NCBI RefSeq assembly: GCF_001184025.1
Contig: NZ_BBYG01000010.1
Location: forward strand, 62,001-126,000
From: Streptomyces maremycinicus
Lineage (GTDB): Bacteria; Actinomycetota; Actinomycetes; Streptomycetales; Streptomycetaceae
Direction: 5' to 3'
DNA length: 64,000 nucleotides
Below are positions 8,244-16,351 of this stretch, piece by piece. The position numbers and the translations under genes were made by a program. The notes below the pieces were generated by a model. That model saw only the letters and a program-made list of their open reading frames with translations. It did no database searches and had not been told where the DNA came from. How positions within the stretch are numbered: the first letter of the stretch is position 1; each line of letters begins with the position of its first letter.

Positions 8244-9761
8244 GTGCCCAACGCCACCGCGGTCATCAACCTCGACATCGAGGGCCCGACGATCAGCCGC
8301 CATCTCTACGGCCACTTCGCCGAGCACCTCGGCCGCTGCATCTACGGCGGCTTCTGGGTCGGGGAGGACTCGCCGATACCCAACGAAGGAGGCATCCGTC
8401 TCGACGTCGTAGACGCCCTGCGGGCCCTGAACATCCCCAATCTGCGCTGGCCCGGCGGCTGTTTCGCCGACGAGTACCACTGGCGCGACGGCATCGGGCC
8501 CAGGGACCAGCGGCCCAGCATGGTGAACACGCACTGGGGCGACGTGGAGGAGAACAACCACTTCGGCACCCACGAGTTCATGGCCCTGTGTGAACTCCTC
8601 GGCACCGAGCCCTACATCAGCGGCAACGTCGGCTCCGGCACCGTCCAGGAGATGAGCGAGTGGGTCGAGTACCTGACCCGTGACGGCGACAGTCCCATGG
8701 TGCGGCTGCGCAAGGCCAACGGCCGCGAAGAGCCCTGGCGCGTGAAGTACTGGGGCATCGGCAACGAGACCTGGGGCTGCGGCGGCAACATGCGCGCCGA
8801 GTACTCCGCCGACCTGGCCCGGCAGTACGCCACGTACTGCCGCGACCACGGTGACAACAAGCTCTACCGCATCGCCTCGGGTGCCTCCGACGACGACTAC
8901 AAGTGGACCGAGACGCTGATGCAGCAGATCAGCTGCTTCGGCTGCGAGGCCACTCCGAAGAACTTCTTCCAGGGCCTGTCCGTGCACTACTACACGATGG
9001 CCGGCCCCTGGGAGGCGAAGGGCAGCTCCACCGTCTTCGACACCGACGACTACTACCGCACGATGGCCGCGGCCCGGAGGATCGACCGTATCCTCACCGG
9101 CCACTCCACGGTCATGGATGTCTACGACCCCGGCCGCACGGTCGGTCTGGTCCTGGACGAGTGGGGCACGTGGTGGGACGTCGAGCCCGGCACCAATCCC
9201 GGGTTCCTGTTCCAGCAGAACAGCCTGCGCGACGCGCTTGTCGCCTCCACCCACTTCGACATCTTCCACAAGCACGCAGCACGCCTGCACATGGCCAACA
9301 TCGCCCAGACCGTCAACGTCCTGCAGGCGATGATCCTCACCGACGGCGACGCCCTCGTCCTGACCCCGACCTACCACGTGTTCGAGATGAACAAGGGCCA
9401 CCAGGACGCCACTTCGCTCTCCGTGCACCTGACCGGCGACGAGACCCGACGCACGGTCGGGGACACCGCACTGGACACGCTGTCCGCCTCCGCCAGCGTC
9501 AAGGACGGGGCTGTGCTGATCTCGTTGTCCAACCTCGATGCCGAGGAACCTGTCGAGCTGACGCTCGACCTGCGCGGCGGCTCCCTCGGAGAGCCGGTCG
9601 CCCGTCTGCTGACGGCCGACAAGCTCCAGGCGCACAACACCCCCCAGGACCTGGCGGCGGTGGCTCCGCGTCCGTTCGACGCCCTGACCGTCACCGACCG
9701 GGGCCTGACGCTCACGCTGCCGCCCCACTCCTTCCTCACCGTCCAGGTTCCGCTGGACTGA
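8244..9761 (+). CDS. abfA: Alpha-L-arabinofuranosidase, GH51 family
   Basis: 505 residues from GTG at 8244, with AGGAG at 8232-8236. It is the typical length of intracellular bacterial GH51 enzymes and has no signal peptide. The acid/base glutamate is E175 in '[11 protein letters not shown]' and the nucleophile is E306 in 'LDEWGTWW'. The N-terminal '[15 protein letters not shown]' and '[11 protein letters not shown]' motifs are characteristic, and a C-terminal beta domain follows. It releases arabinose from arabino-oligosaccharides in the cytoplasm. It is divergent from the sugar transporter operon and probably co-regulated with it through the sites at 8051-8078. The gene is followed by a 397-base gap that carries a 21-base tandem repeat. 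Confidence 0.94.
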   Translation: MPNATAVINLDIEGPTISRHLYGHFAEHLGRCIYGGFWVGEDSPIPNEGGIRLDVVDALRALNIPNLRWPGGCFADEYHWRDGIGPRDQRPSMVNTHWGDVEENNHFGTHEFMALCELLGTEPYISGNVGSGTVQEMSEWVEYLTRDGDSPMVRLRKANGREEPWRVKYWGIGNETWGCGGNMRAEYSADLARQYATYCRDHGDNKLYRIASGASDDDYKWTETLMQQISCFGCEATPKNFFQGLSVHYYTMAGPWEAKGSSTVFDTDDYYRTMAAARRIDRILTGHSTVMDVYDPGRTVGLVLDEWGTWWDVEPGTNPGFLFQQNSLRDALVASTHFDIFHKHAARLHMANIAQTVNVLQAMILTDGDALVLTPTYHVFEMNKGHQDATSLSVHLTGDETRRTVGDTALDTLSASASVKDGAVLISLSNLDAEEPVELTLDLRGGSLGEPVARLLTADKLQAHNTPQDLAAVAPRPFDALTVTDRGLTLTLPPHSFLTVQVPLD

Positions 9762-9860
9762 CCTGCCCTTCGTGGCTCTCCGTGCGGGGCAAGACCGGGC
9801 CTCGCGGAGTGCCGGGGTCGGCAGCCCGCGGCCGACGACGTGCGGTCGTCGCTCGCTCGG

Positions 9861-10003
9861 CCGAGCCGGTCGTTCTCTGAGCGGTGTCGGTCGCCAAGCC
9901 GAATGGGCGGCGCTCTCAGCCGAGTCGGCGGCATTCCCCGCGGAGTCGGTCGCCCCTCAAGCCCGATCGGCTGCTTCCTCAGCCGAATCGGCGGGGTGAC
10001 CCG
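9861..10003. repeat. Degenerate 21-base tandem repeat with CCGANTCGG cores
   Basis: Seven units run head to tail: 9861-9881, 9882-9898 (short, 17 bases), 9899-9919, 9920-9940, 9941-9961, 9962-9982 and 9983-10003. Units begin CCGAGTCGG, CCGAATCGG or close variants, so most carry a small palindrome. In one plus frame the period gives a heptad such as AESAAFP, and in one minus frame PTRLRAP, but neither frame forms a plausible gene. The array occupies the middle of the 397-base gap (9762-10158), in which I see no gene. AAGGAG at 10147-10152 belongs to the next gene. Confidence 0.75.
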
Positions 10004-10158
10004 CCGGCCCCGCCCCCACATTCCAGACTCCCCCCACGCGGCTTCACCACCGGGACACCCAGCCGGGGTCCCTCCCACTGGGACTCACCAGGGCTTGCAC
10101 AACGCCCCTCCCGAGTGGCCTCCCCGTAGTTCTCACCCGCACCCGCAAGGAGTCACGT

Positions 10159-11688
10159 ATGTCTTCCTCCCTGTCCCGCCGTACCGCTCTCCAGGCAGCC
10201 GGTGCCACGGCTCTCGCCGTCGGACTCACCAACCTGACGGCCGCGTCGGCCCGGGCCGACGAGTCGGCCGACACCCCCGCGCCCCAGCTCGTCACCTACC
10301 CGATTCCGTCCGGTGTGGCGACGCAGGCCAGCTTCAAGGTGCGCGTGCGCACCGCGCCCGACGGCGAGTGGCAGACCCTCTCCTGCTACGCGCCGGGCAC
10401 GAAGGAGATCAACCCCACCACCGGCTCCGGCAAGGTCTGGGGCTCGTCGATGGTGTACTTCGACTTCTGCGGCCCGGTCGAGCTGGAGATCACCTATCTC
10501 AAGGGCGGCACCACCAAGGCGAGAGTGCGCCCGGACGCCCTTGGCATCACGCCCGAACTCCTCGGCGACACCCTGCGATTCACGCTCGACGAGCCGAAGG
10601 ACGTCGTCGTCCAGATCAACGACGAGATCTTCGACTGTCTGCACGTCATCACCAACCGCATAGAGAAGCACGCCCCGGCCGCCGACGACCCGGACGTCCT
10701 CTACTACGGCCCCGGCCTGCACACCGTCACGGGCAACGTCCTCACCGTCCCCGGCGGCAAGACCGTCTACCTGGCCGGCGGCGCCGTCCTGAAGGCGGAG
10801 ATCGACGTCAAGGGCGTCGAGCAGGTGACCGTCAAGGGGCGCGGTCTGCTGCTGGCCCCGACCTCCACGGTCGGCGGCGTGCACATCGAGCGCAGCAGGA
10901 ACTGCCGGGTCGAGGACATCATCCTGTTCGGGGCCGGCGTGTTCCTCGGGGAGGCGGAGCACGTCCGTGTCAAGAAGGGACGGGTGTTCACGTGGGGAGC
11001 CTGGGGTGACGGCTTCACCATGTACTGCTCCAAGAACGTCACCTTCGACGGCTGCTTCGGGCGCACCTCCGACGACGGCTTCTCCATCTACACGCACCGC
11101 AACGACTTCTACGGCGACACCCGCAACATCACCATCAAGAACTGCACCCTGTGGGCGGACGTCGCTCACGCGATCCAGGTCGGCACGCACGGCAACTCCG
11201 ACGCCCCCGAGATGATCGAGAACCTGGTCATCAGGAACGTCGACATCCTCGACCACCGCGAGCCCCAGATGAACTACCAGGGCTGCATCTCCCTCAACGC
11301 CGGCGACTCCAACCTGATCAAGAACGTGCGCGTCGAGGACGTCCGGATCGAGGACTTCCGCTGGGGCCAGGTCCTCAACATGCGGGTCATGTACAACACG
11401 AAGTACAACACCTCGGTCGGCCGCGGCATCGAGGACGTCTACATCAAGAACCTCACCTACACCGGCACCCACGCCAACCCGTCGCTGTTCCTCGGCTACG
11501 ACGCCGACCACGCCGTCAAGAACGTCACCTTCGAGAACCTCGTGGTCAACGGCGTGGTCATCGCCGACACGATGCGCAAGCCGACCTGGTACTACACCAC
11601 CGACACCGTGCAGTGGTACGCCAACGAGCACGTGGTCAACATGAAGTTCCTGACCACCGCCCAGGCCGAGGCGGCCGCCGCGTCATGA
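10159..11688 (+). CDS. Tat-exported right-handed beta-helix protein, pectin-lyase fold (GH28/GH49-like)
   Basis: 509 residues from ATG at 10159, with AAGGAG at 10147-10152. The leader 'SLSRRTALQAAGATALAVGL' with 'ASARA' at about residues 29-33 is a twin-arginine signal peptide. A beta-sandwich-like N-terminal part (about 40-180) precedes a parallel beta-helix (about 190-480) made of repeated 'NVTFDGC', 'NITIKNC', 'NLVIRNV' and 'NVTFENL' turns. Aspartates in 'WGDGFTMY' and 'SDDGFSIY' could form the active site, as in GH28 and GH49 enzymes. It should act outside the cell on a polysaccharide such as pectin backbone or a related glycan. Family assignment is uncertain. Its stop overlaps the next start (ATGA). 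Confidence 0.75.
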   Translation: MSSSLSRRTALQAAGATALAVGLTNLTAASARADESADTPAPQLVTYPIPSGVATQASFKVRVRTAPDGEWQTLSCYAPGTKEINPTTGSGKVWGSSMVYFDFCGPVELEITYLKGGTTKARVRPDALGITPELLGDTLRFTLDEPKDVVVQINDEIFDCLHVITNRIEKHAPAADDPDVLYYGPGLHTVTGNVLTVPGGKTVYLAGGAVLKAEIDVKGVEQVTVKGRGLLLAPTSTVGGVHIERSRNCRVEDIILFGAGVFLGEAEHVRVKKGRVFTWGAWGDGFTMYCSKNVTFDGCFGRTSDDGFSIYTHRNDFYGDTRNITIKNCTLWADVAHAIQVGTHGNSDAPEMIENLVIRNVDILDHREPQMNYQGCISLNAGDSNLIKNVRVEDVRIEDFRWGQVLNMRVMYNTKYNTSVGRGIEDVYIKNLTYTGTHANPSLFLGYDADHAVKNVTFENLVVNGVVIADTMRKPTWYYTTDTVQWYANEHVVNMKFLTTAQAEAAAAS

Positions 11689-14600
11689 TCACTCCCGCCA
11701 CGAGCCGCCGGGGTTTCCTCGGCGGCACCGTGGCCCTGCTGGCGGCGTCGGGTGCGAGCGGACTGCTCGCGCCCGGCACCGCACGGGCCGCGACACAGAA
11801 CGACAACCGCGCCAGAGCTTTCACCCACCCCGGGCTCCTGCACACCGCTGACGACCTCGCCCGGATGAAGGCAGCGGTCGCGGCGAAGGAATCTCCGGTG
11901 CACGACGGCTACCTCGCCTTCGCCGCCCACGCCCGCTCCCAGCCGACGTACCCCATCCAGAACACGGGCCAGATCACCTCCTGGGGCCGCGGCCCCGCCA
12001 ACTTCCAGAACCAGGCCGTCGCCGACTCGGCCGCCGCCTACCAGAACGCCCTCATGTGGGCCGTCACCGGGAACCGTGCCAACGCAGACAGGGCCCGCGA
12101 CATCCTCAACGCCTGGTCGGCGTCCCTGACCATGATCACCGGGGCCGACGGGCCGCTCGGCGCCGGACTGCAGGCCTTCAAGTTCGCCAACGCGGCCGAA
12201 CTGCTTCGCCACACCGGCTACGACGGCTGGGCGGACGCGGACATCGCCCGCTGCGAGCGGTCCTTCCTCGACGTCTGGTATCCGGCGGTGTCCGGTTACA
12301 TGCTCTACGCCAACGGCAACTGGGATCTGACGGCACTTCAGACGATCCTGGCCATCGGTGTGTTCTGCGAGGAGCCCGTCCTCTTCGAGGACGCGCTGCG
12401 CTTCGCCGCGGCCGGTGCCGGAAACGGCAGCATCGCCCACCGCATCGTCACCGACGCGGGCCAGGGCCAGGAGTCCGGACGCGACCAGGGCCACGAGCAG
12501 CTCGCTGTCGGCCTGATGGGCGACGCCGCGCAGGTTGCCTGGAACCAGGGCGTCGACCTGTGGGGTTTCGACGGCGACCGCCTGCTCGCCAACGCCGAGT
12601 ACGCCGCCCGCTACAACCTCGGCGGCGACGTCCCCTTCACCCCCGACCTCGACCGCACCGGCAAGTACATCAAGACGGCCGTGTCGGCGACCGCGCGCGG
12701 CAACGTGCCCCCGGTCTACGAGATGTACCTCGCCCACTACGCGGGCGTCCGCGGCCTCGACACCCCGTACACGAAGGCGGCGGTCTTTCGCGGTACCGGT
12801 GGCACCCGGGTCGTCGAGGGCAGCAACGACGACCTGCCCAGCTGGGGCACCTTCACCTATGCGGGCACGCAGGCTCCCTCCCCGAAGGTGCCGACGGCTC
12901 CCGCGGGCGTCACCGTGGTGGGCGGCGACCAGGCCGTCACCGTGAGCTGGCTCCCGTCGGCGTGGGCGAGCACATACACCCTCCGACGGGCCGCCCACCC
13001 GGACGGCCCGTACGAGGAGATCGCCACCGGCCTCGACAAGCCGGCGCACACAGACGGCGGCACGCGCCGGGGCCGGACGTACTACTACACAGTCACCGCC
13101 ACCAACTTCCAGGGATCCAGCAGCGATTCAAGCCCCGTTTCCGTCACTGCCGGACTTCCCGATCCCTGGTCAACGAAGGACCTCGGCGATGTGAGGATTC
13201 CCGGCTCCGCTGCCTTCGACGGAGAGCGGTTCGTGCTGGAGGCGTCCGGCACCGCCGACACCTACCGCTTCGTCCATCTGCCGCTGCGTGGCGACGGCAC
13301 AGTCACCGCACGGATCGTGTGGCCGCTGAGCTCGCAGTACTCCAAGATCGGCGTCAGCCTCCGGGCCTCCCTCGACGCGGACGCGGCGCACGCCGCCATG
13401 CTCATCCAGGGGCTGCCGCTGCACACCTGGAGCGGGGTGTTCTCGGTGCGGCCTTCCACCGGAGCCGACGTCTCCGGCACCGGTAGCACGACCGTGCCGC
13501 CTTCCCAGCAGAAGGCGATCACTTCATCCGCTGCCTTTCCGATCTCCGACCTCGGCGCCCTGCCCGAGTCGGCCACCCCGCTTCAGGCGCCGCACGTCGA
13601 AGGCGCCGGCGACGGTTACCGGCTGCGGGCTCCGTACTGGGTGCGCATGACCCGCCGGAGCCGCCGCTGCACCGGGGCGATCTCCCCGGACGGCGTCCGC
13701 TGGACCCAAGTCGGCACCACCGAGGTCGAGTTGGGACACACCGTGTACGCGGGACTCGTCCTCACCTCCTGTCTCGGCGTCGACGAGGAGTACGCCGAGA
13801 CAGGCACCGGCGCCTTCGACAACGTCAGTGTCACCTCGGCGTCCGGCGAGGTCTGGTCCGTGCCCAAGCCCGCCCGCACGGCAGGCGACCTGCGGGCCGT
13901 CCCCGCCGCTGACGCCGTCGAGCTGGCCTGGACCGACCCGGATCCCTCCGCCCGGTACAGGGTGCTGCGGGCGGCAGACGCCGATGGCCCCTACCGGATG
14001 ATCGCCACCGGCATCGGCCCGGTCGGCTTCGGCACCCGCATCCGGTATGCGGACGCCATCGGCACACCCGGCACGACGTACCACTACGTCGTCAAGAAGA
14101 CGAACAGTGGCGGGCGCGGCCCGCGTTCGGAGCCCGCCTCCGCGCAGATGCCGACGCCCACCGTGCCCCAACTCACCTCCACGACCGCCGCGTTCGCAAA
14201 CCAGGGCGTCGAGTTCCGGCATCTGCTCCGAGCCTCGCACGAGCCTGTACGGTTCACCGCGGGCGGGCTGCCGGACGGCCTTCGGATCGACGAGCGCACG
14301 GGCCTGATCCACGGAACTCCCGACGGAACCGGCGAGTTCACCGTCACTACGACCGCGGGCAACGGAGCGGGCGACGGGACAGACACGCTCACCCTCAGGG
14401 TCGGCACACCCCCGTCCGCCCCCTGGACGTACGGCGACCTCGGCGACAGCGTCCTCGACGACCGGGAGTTCGGGACCCTCGGTGTCGTGGCGATCCGTAC
14501 GCCGGGCAGCACCTCGTACACCGACGGGACTTTCACCGTACGGGGAGCCGGGACCGACCTGACCGTCAATAACCAGGGAATGACAGGGCAGTTCGTACGG

Positions 14601-15041
14601 CAGCCCGTCACCGGTGACTGTGAGGTCACCGCCCGGCTGGTCTCCCGTACCGGCGTCACCGCCGACCAGGTGGGGCTCCTGATGGCCAAGTCCCTGTCGC
14701 CGTTCGACCAGGCGGCCGGGGCGATCGTCACCGGCGGCACCAGGGCCCAGCTCATGCTGCGCGCCACCGTCGCCGGAAGATCGACCTTCACGGGCAATGG
14801 CGCGGCCACTGCCCCCTGCCTGCTGCGGCTGAAGCGCGCCGGGACCGCCTTCACCGCCTACGCCTCCACCGATGACGGCGTCACCTGGACCCCCCTCGCC
14901 TCGGGAGAGATCCCCGGCTTCGGTGGCGCCCCCTACTACGTGGGTCTGGTGGTCTGCTCCCGCAGCCCCCTGGCCCTCGGCACCGCTCAGTTCGATCAAG
15001 TAAGCATCACCCCCGACCAGAGCCGTTCGGACCCCACTTGA
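11685..15041 (+). CDS. Large Tat-exported polysaccharide-lyase-like protein with FN3 and lectin-like domains
   Basis: 1118 residues from ATG at 11685, coupled to the previous gene by ATGA. Domains in order: twin-arginine signal ('SRRGFLGGTVALLAASGASG', cleaved after 'TARA' near 35); alginate-lyase-like alpha/alpha barrel (about 45-390) with 'YANGNWD' and 'GQESGRDQGHEQLA'; fibronectin type III (about 402-490); concanavalin or DUF1349-like beta sandwich (about 495-720); second FN3 (about 727-822); Ig/cadherin-like 'GLPDGLRIDERTGLIHGTP' segment (about 825-910); and a second beta sandwich to the end. Asn, His and Tyr residues in the barrel could do the elimination chemistry. The barrel is a paralogue of the next protein. 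Substrate is unknown; context suggests a uronic-acid-containing plant polymer. Confidence 0.78.
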   Translation: MITPATSRRGFLGGTVALLAASGASGLLAPGTARAATQNDNRARAFTHPGLLHTADDLARMKAAVAAKESPVHDGYLAFAAHARSQPTYPIQNTGQITSWGRGPANFQNQAVADSAAAYQNALMWAVTGNRANADRARDILNAWSASLTMITGADGPLGAGLQAFKFANAAELLRHTGYDGWADADIARCERSFLDVWYPAVSGYMLYANGNWDLTALQTILAIGVFCEEPVLFEDALRFAAAGAGNGSIAHRIVTDAGQGQESGRDQGHEQLAVGLMGDAAQVAWNQGVDLWGFDGDRLLANAEYAARYNLGGDVPFTPDLDRTGKYIKTAVSATARGNVPPVYEMYLAHYAGVRGLDTPYTKAAVFRGTGGTRVVEGSNDDLPSWGTFTYAGTQAPSPKVPTAPAGVTVVGGDQAVTVSWLPSAWASTYTLRRAAHPDGPYEEIATGLDKPAHTDGGTRRGRTYYYTVTATNFQGSSSDSSPVSVTAGLPDPWSTKDLGDVRIPGSAAFDGERFVLEASGTADTYRFVHLPLRGDGTVTARIVWPLSSQYSKIGVSLRASLDADAAHAAMLIQGLPLHTWSGVFSVRPSTGADVSGTGSTTVPPSQQKAITSSAAFPISDLGALPESATPLQAPHVEGAGDGYRLRAPYWVRMTRRSRRCTGAISPDGVRWTQVGTTEVELGHTVYAGLVLTSCLGVDEEYAETGTGAFDNVSVTSASGEVWSVPKPARTAGDLRAVPAADAVELAWTDPDPSARYRVLRAADADGPYRMIATGIGPVGFGTRIRYADAIGTPGTTYHYVVKKTNSGGRGPRSEPASAQMPTPTVPQLTSTTAAFANQGVEFRHLLRASHEPVRFTAGGLPDGLRIDERTGLIHGTPDGTGEFTVTTTAGNGAGDGTDTLTLRVGTPPSAPWTYGDLGDSVLDDREFGTLGVVAIRTPGSTSYTDGTFTVRGAGTDLTVNNQGMTGQFVRQPVTGDCEVTARLVSRTGVTADQVGLLMAKSLSPFDQAAGAIVTGGTRAQLMLRATVAGRSTFTGNGAATAPCLLRLKRAGTAFTAYASTDDGVTWTPLASGEIPGFGGAPYYVGLVVCSRSPLALGTAQFDQVSITPDQSRSDPT

Positions 15042-15058
15042 TTGGAGATCCACCTCCG

Positions 15059-16312
15059 ATGAGCCGCAACGATCTTCCCCCCACCACCCCCTCGTCCCCC
15101 CGCACCGGGCCGAGCCGACGGAGCCTGCTGCGTGCCGCCGGCGGGCTCACGCTCGCCGGGGCGCTCGGCGCCGCCTCCGCACCGGCCGTCGGCGCCGCGC
15201 CGACCGTCTGGAACCACCCCGGCGGGATCCACCACCCCGGCGACATCAACCGCGCCAAGGTCAAGGTGGCCGCGGGCGTCGACCCGTGGTACGCGACCTG
15301 GCAGGTGCTGACCGCCAACGCCCACTCCGCGTCCACGTGGACGGCCAACCCCCAGGCCACCGTCATCCGCGGCGGCACCGGCCAGAACTACCCGATCCTC
15401 TACAACGACATCGCCGCCGCCTACCAGAACACCCTGCGCTGGCTGATCACCGGCGACACGGCCCACGCCGACTGCGCGGCGGCCATCTGCAACGCCTGGT
15501 CGAGCACCCTGACCGAGCTCACCGGCACCACGGACGCCTGCCTCGCCGCCGGCATCTACGGCTGGCAGTTCGCCAACGTGGGCGAACTGCTGCGCGACTA
15601 CAGCGGGTTCGACCTCGCGGCCTTCCAGCAGATGATGCTGAACGTCTTCTACCCGTGGAACCACGGCTTCCTGCGGGACCACAACTTCACCTGCATCACC
15701 CACTACTGGGCCAACTGGGACCTGTGCAACGTGGCCTCCGTCATGGCCATCGGCATCCTCTGCGAGGACGGCGACAAGTTCGACGAGGCCGTCACCTACT
15801 TCCAGAGCGGCGCGGGCAACGGCGCCATCGGCAAAGCCGTCCCGTTCCTGTACACCGACGACGACGGCTACGCGCTGGGCCAGTGGCAGGAGTCCGGCCG
15901 CGACCAGGCCCACAGCATCATGGGCATGGGGCAGATGGGCGCCATCTGCGAGATGGCCTACAACCAGGGCGTCGACCTGTACGGCTATGACGACGACAGG
16001 TTCTTCAAGGCGGCCCAGTACGTCGCCAAGTACAACATCGGCCTGGACGTGCCCTACACCACCTACAGCTGGGGCAGCGGCACCAACTGCGCGTACAACG
16101 AGCAGACCGCGATCTCCGACGCCTCCCGTGGGCAGATCCGCCCGCTGTGGGCGATGCTCCACTACCACTACAACCGGATCAAGGGCCTCGACGACAAGTA
16201 CATCGCGGCCATGTGCGATCTCGTCGGCACCGAGGGCGGCGGCGGCAACTACGGCACCACCAGCGGCGGCTACGACCAGCTCGGCTTCGGCACGCTGATG
16301 TATCCGAAGTAG
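15059..16312 (+). CDS. Tat-exported alginate-lyase-like protein
   Basis: 417 residues from ATG at 15059, with GGAG at 15044-15047. A TTG at 15038 is in frame but lacks a ribosome site. The leader 'SRRSLLRAAGGLTLAGALG' is a twin-arginine signal, cleaved near 'VGA' at about residue 45. The rest is one alpha/alpha-barrel lyase-like domain with 'AAYQNTLRWLITG', 'HYWANWDLCNVAS' and 'QWQESGRDQAHSIMGMGQM', matching the barrel of the preceding 1118-residue protein. The shared H/Y/N-rich patches suggest common chemistry, possibly beta-elimination of uronic acid polymers. This looks like a single-domain tandem paralogue of a multidomain neighbour. Confidence 0.8.
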   Translation: MSRNDLPPTTPSSPRTGPSRRSLLRAAGGLTLAGALGAASAPAVGAAPTVWNHPGGIHHPGDINRAKVKVAAGVDPWYATWQVLTANAHSASTWTANPQATVIRGGTGQNYPILYNDIAAAYQNTLRWLITGDTAHADCAAAICNAWSSTLTELTGTTDACLAAGIYGWQFANVGELLRDYSGFDLAAFQQMMLNVFYPWNHGFLRDHNFTCITHYWANWDLCNVASVMAIGILCEDGDKFDEAVTYFQSGAGNGAIGKAVPFLYTDDDGYALGQWQESGRDQAHSIMGMGQMGAICEMAYNQGVDLYGYDDDRFFKAAQYVAKYNIGLDVPYTTYSWGSGTNCAYNEQTAISDASRGQIRPLWAMLHYHYNRIKGLDDKYIAAMCDLVGTEGGGGNYGTTSGGYDQLGFGTLMYPK

Positions 16313-16351
16313 CCGCCGCCGACGTAACGAGATCAAGGAGAGTTGACGATC

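Noticed and set aside
8226..9728. 500-residue minus-strand frame
   Set aside because: It is antisense to the GH51 arabinofuranosidase, whose active-site motifs are intact. No similarity or start signal supports the antisense frame.
9861..10003. CRISPR-like array
   Set aside because: Units are directly adjacent without spacers and degenerate, so this is a tandem repeat and not a CRISPR array.
13524..15053. 509-residue open frame on the minus strand, and a 690-residue one at 14996-17068
   Set aside because: Both are antisense to genes with clear domains and show the composition of mirror frames (Val-, Asp-, Gly- and Arg-rich). High-GC DNA gives long spurious frames of this kind.
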